Shown piece by piece: positions 1 to 7,182 of a stretch of 11,517 nt of DNA. Each line of letters opens with the position of its first letter. The stretch's first letter is position 1. The notes under the pieces were generated by a model. That model did not search any database, was not told the origin of the DNA, and saw only the letters and a program-made list of their open reading frames with translations. The stretch comes from CAUTXO01 sp963542625 (GTDB lineage: Bacteria > Campylobacterota > Campylobacteria > Campylobacterales > SZUA-545). The position numbers were made by a program, and so were the translations under genes. The stretch covers positions 1 to 11,517 of the forward strand of contig CAUTXO010000051.1 of NCBI GenBank assembly GCA_963542625.1, in the 5' to 3' direction.

Positions 1-611
1 TAGATCATATGATCTCAAAGTGGTTGTTTTGCGTGCTTTGGTGGGTAGGGTGCGATCTTTGTGTGTGTTCGATTATATGGGCGCGTGCCACGTGCGTGGG
101 TGTTTGCCTTTACGCTTATATGCTTACCATATGCCCGTCTTACGAGCCGTAAGTATAAGTGTGTTTGCTTTGGGTTTGTGCTCTTGTGCGCGGGTGTTTG
201 CGTGCTTTGGTAGAGCGAAATCTTTAACGTATGTGAGCTTGATCTTTGCGTGAGCGCGTGGGTTATTTGCACAATTAAAGCATCAACTCTTGCAACGTAG
301 AGCTTTACCCTTGATGTTGCGTGGTATACAACGCAAACTAAAAACACAGCGCTAGAATCTTGCATTTTTTGCTGCTTAGTTAAGCTGTGCGCTTTGGCGA
401 GTAGGATCTTGTTTGGTTTAGACTTAGCATTGGAGTAAGCGCGTGAATTTTACCACTATGGCGTAAGGCTAAGATCTGAGATTTAATGTGTGCGGTTTAA
501 GTGTGCAACTCGTGCGCGTTGATGTGCTGATAAACTTTGCGTAATGTGTGTAACGTTCTTACTTGCGCGTGAGTGAGCTTTGGCGTGGTGAGAGTTTGGC
601 TTGACAGATCT
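1..611. other. Gene-poor GT/GCG-rich spacer
   Basis: I see no convincing gene here on either strand. The open frames present (for example minus 15-365 and plus 20-253) have Thr/His/Arg- or Cys/Val-rich translations without protein-like character and lack ribosome binding sites. No tRNA arms were found. The stretch is rich in GTG, GCG and TTTG words. The word GCTTTGG occurs at 34, 204, 391 and 577, about 170-187 bp apart, each in a similar G/T-rich setting, but the sequence between the copies does not align well. Small inverted repeats are CTTACG/CGTAAG (139-144/148-153) and TTGCGT/ACGCAA (317-322/331-336). It could be decayed coding DNA or a long 3' spacer after thiS. Confidence 0.6.
2..15. 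repeat. Perfect 14-bp palindrome AGATCATATGATCT
   Basis: The two 7-base arms AGATCAT and ATGATCT are exact reverse complements with no spacer. Such a site could bind a dimeric regulator or be chance in AT-rich DNA. It lies at the window edge, so its gene context is unknown. Confidence 0.35.
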
Positions 612-812
612 CTAGCCACCGCCGACAAAGCTCAAAAGCTCTAAAACATCGCCGTTTTTGGGGTAAAAGCTGCTCCAGAGATCTTTTTTGATAATTTGCA
701 TATTTACCGCGCAAGCTTGCACTTTTGCTTCTATGCCTAGCTCGCGCATAATTTCTGCTAGGCTAAGCGGCGCGCCAAAGGTGCGCGCGGATCCGTTTAT
801 CGTGAGCGTCAT
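612..812 (-). CDS. thiS: ThiS, sulfur carrier protein for thiamin thiazole synthesis
   Basis: This 66-residue ubiquitin-fold protein carries sulfur for the thiazole half of thiamin. In the known pathway ThiF adenylates its C-terminal glycine, a thiocarboxylate forms, and ThiG uses it with dehydroglycine and deoxyxylulose phosphate. The sequence shows the family pattern: N-terminal MTLTINGSART strand, a central AVNMQIIKKDLWSSF segment, the NGDVLELLSFVGG signature and the terminal Gly-Gly. I chose the ATG at 812 because AAGGA sits 6 bases upstream; a frame extension to a TTG at 842 has no such site. The gene is on the same strand as the dehydrogenase upstream, but an intrinsic terminator and 150 bp separate them, so it probably has its own promoter. 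No other thi gene follows within the window, which is unusual since thiS is often next to thiG or thiF; they may lie beyond position 1 or elsewhere. Confidence 0.93.
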   Translation of the reverse strand: MTLTINGSARTFGAPLSLAEIMRELGIEAKVQACAVNMQIIKKDLWSSFYPKNGDVLELLSFVGGG

Positions 813-902
813 CAAAGATCCTTGACTTGGAATAAGGTGCAATTTGCGCCGCTATTTTGCCGCACGGCAAGCGACGGCAAAAGCCTTGATTTAAAGCCGT
901 AA

Positions 903-932
903 GCCTTGCAACCGTAAGGCATTGCCGGTTGC
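903..932. repeat. Overlapping, mutually exclusive inverted repeats
   Basis: GCCTT (903-907) can pair with AAGGC (916-920), while GCAACCG (908-914) can pair with CGGTTGC (926-932). The two hairpins overlap, so an RNA could form only one at a time. The sequence lies between the end of the dehydrogenase gene and thiS. Neither hairpin is followed by a T-run on either strand within a few bases, so neither is an intrinsic terminator on its own. It could be a leader structure of thiS or simply a decayed repeat; the words CCGTAAG/GCCTT and CCGCACGGC recur around 860-920. Confidence 0.35.
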
Positions 933-942
933 CAGGTTACGT

Positions 943-965
943 AAAAAAACTTGCATTTTCTGCAA
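943..965 (-). terminator. Intrinsic terminator after glutamate dehydrogenase
   Basis: Read on the minus strand, directly after the TAA stop of the dehydrogenase, TTGCA and TGCAA form a 5-bp stem around a GAAAA loop, extendable by two A-T pairs past a bulged G. It is followed by seven Ts. The stem is short, so efficiency may be modest, but the position immediately after the stop codon and the T-run fit a factor-independent terminator. Confidence 0.6.
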
Positions 966-3900
966 TTAATTCTTTCCATTAACGGCTTTGTTTAGCTTAT
1001 CAATTACGGTTAAAAGCCCGATTAAATTGACTTCTTGAGATAACCGCACGGCTTGAAAACTATCCATATAGTCGTTTAATTCTTTGCGGTTTAGGTGCTC
1101 CATCACGCCTGCGGGCTTGGACGGATCTAGCTCTTTTTTCACCAAAAATTTATTCAGCTCAATGACTGCTTTGCTTAGCTTTTGCTCTAGCTTGTAGCGG
1201 AAACTCTCCTCCCACTCGTTCTTGCTGATAATTTTATTCACAATGCTAAAAAGATCCATAATTTCCAGCTTTTCTAGCAGGGCAAAGAGATCCGCGGCGG
1301 TTTTGATGAAATCTTGCGAAAGTTTTTGCGATAGCGCAATGGCAAGCGGCGCAACCTTAGCAAGGGCAAAAACCTTTGCAAAGTCTTTGTCGATGAGCTT
1401 TTCAAAGCTCTTTTCATACGGCTTGCTTAGGTAATCCACGCTAGGATCTACGAAGTTAAACGCCGTGTTGAAAGCGTCTTCTATTTGGAAAAAATAGTCG
1501 TATTGCACCGCCGCCTTTTCGCTTAGATCTCTTAGGCAGATCTCTTGGCGCACCGCTGTTAGCTTTGTGATCTTATTCACAATCAAAAACGCCTTGACTT
1601 TTGCCATAAAGCGCTTTTTGCCGATGGTATCATAATCGCTAATAAACGTAACGCCTAGCGTGTTTATAATCATATTGGCGATTTTTGTTGCCATAATCTC
1701 GTCTTTTAGCGGGTGCTTGACGATGAAATTTTTGTAATTTTTGCTGAAATCGGCGGGAAAATAATCAAACAAAAAGTCCTGTGCTAGCGGATCTTTGAAA
1801 AACTCCCTGTCGCTAAGCAAGAGCTGCTTTAAAAAGATCTTAGAAAACGAGAGCAGCACGCTTAAAATCGGGCGAATGATAGTGCCCGTTTTATCTAGCG
1901 CCACGGAGAAGTTTGATAGCTTTGGAATGGCGTATTGAGAGGGTTTAAAGCTATCTACTTCGTGTTTTAGCACTTCAATGCAGCGCTTAAATTTTTCAAG
2001 CCGCGTTTTGGAGCGAATGGCGTCAAGCGAAAGCGCCAAGCCCTGATAATACGTATTGCGCACGACGCGCGTTTCTACGTTGTCCGTTAGTCCCGCTAAG
2101 ATCTTCTTGCGGTTTGCTTCGCTGATGACCTTAGATCTTAGCATCGCGTCTAGGATTATTTTGATATTAACTTCGTAGTCTGACGTATTGACGCCCGCGC
2201 TGTTGTCAATGCTATCAGCGCTCACAAAGCCGCCGATTTTTGCGTAATCCATTCGCGCTTTTTGGCTTAAGCCTAAGTTGCCGCCCTCGCTCACGCAAGC
2301 AGCTCTAAGCTCGTCGGCATTTATACGCACGGGGGCGTTTGGTTCATCGCCGATGACACTGTCGTCTTCGCCAGAGCCCCGCACATACGTTCCCACCCCG
2401 CCATTAAATAGCATATCCACCTTTGACGTCAAGATCTTCTTAACAAGCTCATAGCCGCTTAGCTCGTCTTCTTCTATCTCAAAAACCTGCTTCATTTGCG
2501 GGGTGATCTTGATGGATTTTTGGTTTTTCAAAAACACGCCACCGCCTTTGCTGATAAGCTTTTGGTTGTAATCCTTCCAGCGCAATTCGCCCTTAAAAAG
2601 CCGCACGCGCTCATTAAAGGACGCTTCTAGATCCGGCGTAGGATCTACGAATATTTCCTTAGAGCTCACCGCCGCGACAAGCGCAAAATTTTTGTTAGCA
2701 ATCATCGCGTTTCCAAACACGTCGCCCGCCATAGATCCTATGCCTACAACGCTTATGCTGTCTTTTTGAATGTTAATGCCGTGCTCGATGAAGTAGCGGT
2801 TTGTAGCCGTTAGCGCACCCTTTGCCGTTACGCCCATTTTTTTGTGGTCAAAGCCGATAGATCCGCCGCTAGCAAAGGCGTCTCCTAGCCAAAAACCGCG
2901 CTTGTTGCTTATGGCGTTTGCGGTGTCGCTCATCGCGGACGTCCCCTTATCCGCCGCGACGACGAAATACGGGTCAAAGTCGTCATAAACGGGGTTTTTG
3001 CTTAGAACGGGCTTGTCGCCATTATAGTTATCCACTAGATCTAAGCAGGCGTTGATGTAGAGCTTATACACGCGCACGAATTTGTCGTTATCCACTGGCT
3101 CTTTGATGAAGAACCCGCCCTTAGCGCCGCTTGGGACGATGACGGAGTTTTTAGATCTTTGCGCTTGCATAAGGGCTTTTACTTCTTTTCTGTAATCTTT
3201 GCCGCGGTCGCTCCACCTAAGCCCGCCGCGGCTGACCTTAGTTTTTCTCATATGCACGCCGACAAAGTCTTTGTGGAAAAGGAATATCTCGTATTTTGGT
3301 TGCACGCCGTTTAGGTAGGAGGCGTAAAGATCTACGTCGAATTTTATCGCTAGCGTTTCGTTGCCTTTGTTGAAGAAGTTTGTTCGCAAGGCGGCTTTCA
3401 TCACAAGCATTGTTAGGTGTAAGATCTTGTCTTCTTCTATCACATCAACCTTATTTAGCATTCCAAATAGGTTTTTCTCCGTTTCTTTTAACACTTCAAG
3501 GCGCGGTTTGCTGCTGAATTTAAGGTAAAAATACTCCATCAAAGCCTTTGTGGTCTTTGGGTGGTTGGCAAATGTGCGGTAGATCCTATCGGGCTTTGGC
3601 AACTCAAGGCACTGCCAAAGGTATTGCGAAATAGCGTTTAGAAGGTAGATCTTTTCTTTATTTAGCCCGCTTTTTAGACATAGGGAATTTAAAAGGTTGT
3701 TGTTGAAATCGTCGTTTAGTATCGCGGCAAAAACGTCGGTAAAATCCGCGTGTCTTTCGCTAGGCACGGCGTCTGTTGTAATAAATTCTTTAATAAAAAA
3801 CCCGCCGCCTGTGTAGCTGTGCGCTTCTTCTAGATCTAGGGAAAAGTTTTTAAAGATCTCCGCTAGCCGCCCTAAATGTAAATTTTCTTTGCTGATGACA

Positions 3901-4025
3901 AAAACGCTGCCTTCTTTGGCTATCACGCCCGCCCCCGCGCCCTTAAACGCCGCAAGATCCCCTGCTAGCAAATCGGCAATTTTAGGCGGATTGGACGTGG
4001 CTTGCACCTCGAGTTTTTTACTCAT
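966..4025 (-). CDS. Large NAD-dependent glutamate dehydrogenase
   Basis: The 1019-residue protein belongs to the large bacterial NAD-GDH family (Bac_GDH), which oxidatively deaminates glutamate to 2-oxoglutarate and ammonia in the cytoplasm. This feeds amino-acid carbon into the TCA cycle, a fit for amino-acid-using campylobacters. Motifs seen in order: RGGLRWSDR (about 266-274), the substrate-lysine loop PSGAKGGFF (298-306), ADKGTSAMSDTANA (358-371), and the Rossmann NAD-binding glycine loop GIGSMAGDVFGN (428-439). A long helical C-terminal part follows. Many proteobacterial members are about 1600 residues; this one has a much shorter N-terminal regulatory part, resembling the roughly 115-kDa subclass. 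The ATG at 4025 has AAGGA 7 bases upstream. It is divergent from gyrA and ends at its own terminator, so it is probably monocistronic. Family is certain; cofactor preference is inferred from the family. Confidence 0.93.
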   Translation of the reverse strand: MSKKLEVQATSNPPKIADLLAGDLAAFKGAGAGVIAKEGSVFVISKENLHLGRLAEIFKNFSLDLEEAHSYTGGGFFIKEFITTDAVPSERHADFTDVFAAILNDDFNNNLLNSLCLKSGLNKEKIYLLNAISQYLWQCLELPKPDRIYRTFANHPKTTKALMEYFYLKFSSKPRLEVLKETEKNLFGMLNKVDVIEEDKILHLTMLVMKAALRTNFFNKGNETLAIKFDVDLYASYLNGVQPKYEIFLFHKDFVGVHMRKTKVSRGGLRWSDRGKDYRKEVKALMQAQRSKNSVIVPSGAKGGFFIKEPVDNDKFVRVYKLYINACLDLVDNYNGDKPVLSKNPVYDDFDPYFVVAADKGTSAMSDTANAISNKRGFWLGDAFASGGSIGFDHKKMGVTAKGALTATNRYFIEHGINIQKDSISVVGIGSMAGDVFGNAMIANKNFALVAAVSSKEIFVDPTPDLEASFNERVRLFKGELRWKDYNQKLISKGGGVFLKNQKSIKITPQMKQVFEIEEDELSGYELVKKILTSKVDMLFNGGVGTYVRGSGEDDSVIGDEPNAPVRINADELRAACVSEGGNLGLSQKARMDYAKIGGFVSADSIDNSAGVNTSDYEVNIKIILDAMLRSKVISEANRKKILAGLTDNVETRVVRNTYYQGLALSLDAIRSKTRLEKFKRCIEVLKHEVDSFKPSQYAIPKLSNFSVALDKTGTIIRPILSVLLSFSKIFLKQLLLSDREFFKDPLAQDFLFDYFPADFSKNYKNFIVKHPLKDEIMATKIANMIINTLGVTFISDYDTIGKKRFMAKVKAFLIVNKITKLTAVRQEICLRDLSEKAAVQYDYFFQIEDAFNTAFNFVDPSVDYLSKPYEKSFEKLIDKDFAKVFALAKVAPLAIALSQKLSQDFIKTAADLFALLEKLEIMDLFSIVNKIISKNEWEESFRYKLEQKLSKAVIELNKFLVKKELDPSKPAGVMEHLNRKELNDYMDSFQAVRLSQEVNLIGLLTVIDKLNKAVNGKN

Positions 4026-4107
4026 TAATCATTCCTTGTGTTTAATGCGTTACTTTAAAACATTTTAACTTATATTAGGCTACAATCCGCGCTTTAAAGG
4101 CTTTTCT
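4026..4107. promoter_or_regulatory. Divergent promoter region, glutamate dehydrogenase / gyrA
   Basis: This 82-bp AT-rich spacer must hold both promoters. For gyrA (plus) a TACAAT at 4081-4086 fits a sigma-70 -10 box, with a start point near 4093 and a short leader carrying AAAGG (4096-4100) 7 bases before the ATG. For the dehydrogenase (minus) possible -10 boxes are TATAAG (4074-4069) and TTAAAAT (4068-4062), with AAGGA at 4037-4033. No clear -35 boxes are seen, as is usual in Campylobacter. The two promoters are close enough to compete or to sense local supercoiling. The -10 assignments are inferred. Confidence 0.55.
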
Positions 4108-6600
4108 ATGGATATAAAAGACGAAGACATCTTAAACGTAAAAATCGAAGACACACTTAAAACGAGCTACCTAGACTATTCTATGAGCGTGATCGTAGGG
4201 CGCGCTCTGCCTGACGTGCGCGATGGCTTAAAGCCCGTGCATAGGCGCATTTTATACGCGATGGAGGAGCTTAGCCTTTCTCACAAAAGCCCTTACAAAA
4301 AATCCGCAAGAATCGTCGGTGATGTTATCGGTAAGTATCACCCGCACGGCGATACCGCCGTTTATGACGCCCTTGTGCGAATGGCGCAGGATTTTTCTAT
4401 GCAAGAATGCCTTGTCGATGGGCAGGGTAACTTTGGATCTATCGACGGCGATAGCGCGGCGGCTATGCGTTATACAGAAGCTAGGTTGCACGAGATCTCA
4501 GCAGAACTCTTAAGCGATCTTGACAAAGACACGGTCGATTTTATACCAAATTACGACGCCTCTATGAACGAGCCCGCGGTTTTGCCCGCGAAGTTTCCAA
4601 ACCTTTTAGTCAATGGCTCAAGCGGAATAGCCGTCGGTATGGCAACGAACATTCCGCCGCACAACTTAAACGAAGTCCTTGACGCCACGATTTATTTGGT
4701 GGATAACCCTACAGCGTCTTATGAAGATCTAATGCAATTTATCCAAGCGCCTGATTTTCCAACAGGCGGCATCATTTTTGGCAAAAAGGGGATCATAGAA
4801 GCCTACCAAACGGGGCGCGGCAAGATTAAGATCCGCGCCAAAACGCACCTAGAACAAATCGCAAAAAAAGAAGTAATTATCATCGATGAACTGCCGTATC
4901 AAGTGAATAAAGCGCGGCTAATCGTCTCTATTTCTGAACTCGTGCACGATAAGCAAATAGAAGGCATAGGCGAAGTGCGCGATGAATCCGACCGCGACGG
5001 AATGCGCATCGTCATTGAGCTTAAAAAGGACGTGATGAGCGAGATTGTCTTAAACAACCTTTTTAAATCAACCGCGATGGAGACGACGTTTGGCATTATT
5101 CTTTTGGCTATTTCTAATCAAGAGCCAAAAATTATGACCTTGCCTGAGATCTTGGTAACTTTCCTAAACCACCGCAAAACGGTTGTAATCCGCCGCACGA
5201 TTTTTGAGCTAGAAAAGGCAAGAAAACGCGCACACATTTTAGAAGGGCTAAAAATCGCGCTGGATAACATCGACGAAATAATCGCGCTCATTAAGGCAAG
5301 CAGCGACACAAACGCCGCAAAAGACGCCCTAATGGCAAGCTTTAACCTAAGCGACGCGCAAGCGGGCGCAATCCTAGAAATGCGCTTGCAACGCCTAACG
5401 GGCCTAGAGCGCGAAAAAATAGAAGCCGAATACAAAGAACTGCTTGAAATCATCGACCGCCTAAGCGCAATACTAAAATCCGACGAGCTTTTAAACGAAG
5501 AGATCAAAAAAGAATTCAAAGAGCTAAAAGACAAATACAAGCGCCCGCGCAAAACGCAAATAGAAGACGACTACGACGACATCGAGATAGAAGATCTAAT
5601 ACCAAACGAGCCAATGGTCGTAACCATCACGCACAGGGGCTACATCAAGCGCGTGCCGCTTAAGATCTACGAAAAGCAAAATCGCGGCGGCAAGGGCAAG
5701 ACCGCCGTTACCGTTTATGACGACGACTTTATAGAAAGCTTTTTCATCGCCGATACGCACGATACCTTGATGTTTGTAACCAACCGCGGGCAATTGCACT
5801 GGCTGAAAGTCTATAAGATCCCAGAAGCTGGGCGCGGGGCAAAGGGCAAGGCGGTGGTGAATTTATTGCGCCTTGAGCCTGATGAAAAGATCCAGTCCAT
5901 CATTCCAACCTCTGATTTTGACGGCAATAAGTCGCTCGCATTTTTTACGAAAAACGGAATGATAAAGCAAACAAACCTTAGCGAATACGCAAACGTGCGC
6001 TCTGTTGGCGTGCGCGCGATAAACCTAGACGATGACGACGAGCTAGTAACCGTCAAGATCGTCGATGAGAGCAAGAAAGAATTTTTCGTCGTTACCAAAA
6101 AGGGCATTTGCATTCGCTTCCCAATTAGCGACGTGCGGATTATGGGGCGCATTACACGCGGCGTAACGGCGATTAAATTTAAGCTAGCAGGCGATTATGT
6201 CGTAGGCGCAGAAGTGATTTCAGATCCAAGCGAGGAGATCCTAACCGTCGGCGAAAAGGGCATAGGCAAACGCACAGAAGTTGAAGAATACAGGCTGCAA
6301 AACCGCGCGGGCAAAGGCGTTATCGCAATGAAGCTCTCCGCAAAAACGGGAGATCTTGTCGGTGTTGTTATACCTAATGAAGAGAAAGATCTTATGTGCC
6401 TAACCTCAACGGGCAAGATGATTAGAACGTCTATGGATAGCATTCGCAAAGCTGGGCGCAATACAAGCGGCGTGATTATCGTCAATGTTGGCAGCGATAA
6501 GGTCGTGGCAATTGCTAGCTGCCCTAAGGCCGAAGCTCAAGATGAAACCGCGCAAGAAAACGGCACAGATATAGAAAACCAAGACACCCCTGGCGAGTAA
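4108..6600 (+). CDS. gyrA: DNA gyrase subunit A
   Basis: The 830-residue GyrA subunit forms the A2B2 gyrase with GyrB, breaking and rejoining DNA to introduce negative supercoils using ATP. Seen in order: the N-terminal breakage-reunion domain with YSMSVIVGRALPDVRDGLKP (about 24-43), the quinolone-region sequence HPHGDTAVYD (78-87), catalytic Tyr122 in AMRYTEARL, a long coiled-coil segment around 350-490, the GyrA box QNRGGKG (524-530) that starts the DNA-wrapping beta-pinwheel, and an acidic tail of about 20 residues. The GyrA box separates it from the ParC subunit of topoisomerase IV. Position 83 is Thr and 87 is Asp, equivalent to Thr86 and Asp90 of C. jejuni, so the common fluoroquinolone-resistance substitutions are absent. 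Start is set by AAAGG 7 bases upstream. No clear intrinsic terminator follows; a GC-rich stretch begins right after the stop. Confidence 0.98.
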   Translation: MDIKDEDILNVKIEDTLKTSYLDYSMSVIVGRALPDVRDGLKPVHRRILYAMEELSLSHKSPYKKSARIVGDVIGKYHPHGDTAVYDALVRMAQDFSMQECLVDGQGNFGSIDGDSAAAMRYTEARLHEISAELLSDLDKDTVDFIPNYDASMNEPAVLPAKFPNLLVNGSSGIAVGMATNIPPHNLNEVLDATIYLVDNPTASYEDLMQFIQAPDFPTGGIIFGKKGIIEAYQTGRGKIKIRAKTHLEQIAKKEVIIIDELPYQVNKARLIVSISELVHDKQIEGIGEVRDESDRDGMRIVIELKKDVMSEIVLNNLFKSTAMETTFGIILLAISNQEPKIMTLPEILVTFLNHRKTVVIRRTIFELEKARKRAHILEGLKIALDNIDEIIALIKASSDTNAAKDALMASFNLSDAQAGAILEMRLQRLTGLEREKIEAEYKELLEIIDRLSAILKSDELLNEEIKKEFKELKDKYKRPRKTQIEDDYDDIEIEDLIPNEPMVVTITHRGYIKRVPLKIYEKQNRGGKGKTAVTVYDDDFIESFFIADTHDTLMFVTNRGQLHWLKVYKIPEAGRGAKGKAVVNLLRLEPDEKIQSIIPTSDFDGNKSLAFFTKNGMIKQTNLSEYANVRSVGVRAINLDDDDELVTVKIVDESKKEFFVVTKKGICIRFPISDVRIMGRITRGVTAIKFKLAGDYVVGAEVISDPSEEILTVGEKGIGKRTEVEEYRLQNRAGKGVIAMKLSAKTGDLVGVVIPNEEKDLMCLTSTGKMIRTSMDSIRKAGRNTSGVIIVNVGSDKVVAIASCPKAEAQDETAQENGTDIENQDTPGE

Positions 6601-6839
6601 ATCGCTCGGGTATGCTAGCGCGCGCGGTGTTGCGCGGTGCACGCGACGCGCGCACACAGCGTGTAATACTGTGCAGCACGTTTCGAGCGTTACAAAATTG
6701 CTTTGGTCTATTAGCCAGCGAATAATAAGAAATCGCCTTGCGTGGTGTGCACGGTATGCGCGACGCGATTTGACGCGGCAAAGCACAGCACGCGACGACG
6801 AACTTAGCATAACTTAACGCGACGTAGGAAGCAAAGACT
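6601..6839. other. GC-rich CGCG/GTGC-dense spacer after gyrA
   Basis: Nothing here looks like a gene. The stretch is dense in CGCG, GTGCA and GCACG words, giving many possible hairpins such as GCGCGCG with CGCGCGC in the first 50 bases, but none is followed by a T-run. Minus-strand open frames that run from here into the antisense of gyrA (6406-6810, 6524-6781) have Arg/Ala/His-rich translations, no ribosome binding sites, and are best seen as artefacts of high GC. It may act as a rho-dependent or structured 3' end for gyrA. Confidence 0.5.
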
Positions 6840-6847
6840 CCCCCCCC
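6840..6847. repeat. Poly-C (minus-strand poly-G) tract of 8
   Basis: Eight consecutive C residues lie between GACT and ACTCC. In Campylobacter, G/C tracts of about 8 or more are known to change length by slippage and switch genes on and off. On the minus strand a short frame starting from a TTG near 6895 crosses the tract and ends about 25 bases later; with one extra G it would join the open frame that runs to 6524. That longer frame is not protein-like, so a coding switch is doubtful. More C-runs follow at 6869-6880. Confidence 0.6.
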
Positions 6848-7151
6848 ACTCCGCTATTGTGTAGAACACCCCACCCACCCAGCAACCAAATTTAAAGCCA
6901 ACAGACCTTTAAAATCACCGCACAAATTGCAACATAATGAAACATCAAGCACGATTTTGCAGGTTTAAACCAACCACAAAAGCATTAAATAATAAATCAA
7001 TAAAATCGATAAGTAATTAATCATAGCCAAATCAATACAAAACAGTCAAGAATAATTACACAAAACAAGACATAGCATCACAAAATATTTAACAACAAAC
7101 ACGAATCACAAGATAAGATATATTTAACTAAGTTTGATGAAGTATAAAATC
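6848..7151. other. AT-rich spacer without a gene
   Basis: After the C-runs the sequence turns strongly AT-rich with many CAAAA, ATTAA and AATCA words. It carries no open frame of useful length; a 19-codon hydrophobic minus-strand frame (6965-7024) has no ribosome binding site. A TATAAAAT at 7143-7150 could serve as a plus-strand -10 box, but the only things downstream on that strand are two short AAGGAG-like sites leading to frames of about 5 codons. I see nothing else here. Confidence 0.45.
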
Positions 7152-7182
7152 AAAAAAACTCAGGGAGCGTGAGCTCCCCAAG
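7152..7182 (-). terminator. Strong intrinsic terminator, minus strand
   Basis: Read on the minus strand, CTTGGGGAGC (7182-7173) pairs with GCTCCCTGAG (7168-7159) around a TCAC loop, a 10-bp stem with two G-U wobbles, followed at once by seven Ts (7158-7152) and then GATTTT. On the plus strand the same two wobble positions would be C-A mismatches and no T-run follows, so the structure is built for minus-strand RNA. It would stop transcripts coming from the small reading frame at 7345-7512, the pseudouridine synthase further up, or a small RNA starting in between. Confidence 0.85.

Noticed and set aside
15..365. 116-codon minus-strand open frame and an overlapping 77-codon plus frame (20-253)
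   Set aside because: Translations rich in His/Thr/Arg or Cys/Val, no ribosome binding sites, no domain-like pattern; they arise from stop-poor GT-rich DNA.
813..965. Thiamin pyrophosphate riboswitch upstream of thiS
   Set aside because: The conserved CTGAGA and partner motifs are not present on the minus strand.
5118..5552. 144-codon minus-strand frame inside gyrA
   Set aside because: Ser/Arg/Ile-rich antisense shadow of the GyrA coiled-coil segment; no start signals.
6406..6810. 134-codon minus-strand open frame across the gyrA 3' end, plus the related 6524-6781 frame
   Set aside because: About half is antisense to gyrA, Arg/Ala/His-rich, no ribosome binding site; frames stay open because of high GC and the codon pattern of gyrA.
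6965..7024. 19-residue very hydrophobic minus-strand peptide, toxin-like in appearance
   Set aside because: No ribosome binding site, no promoter or antisense RNA seen, and AT-rich DNA readily gives Leu/Ile/Tyr codons.
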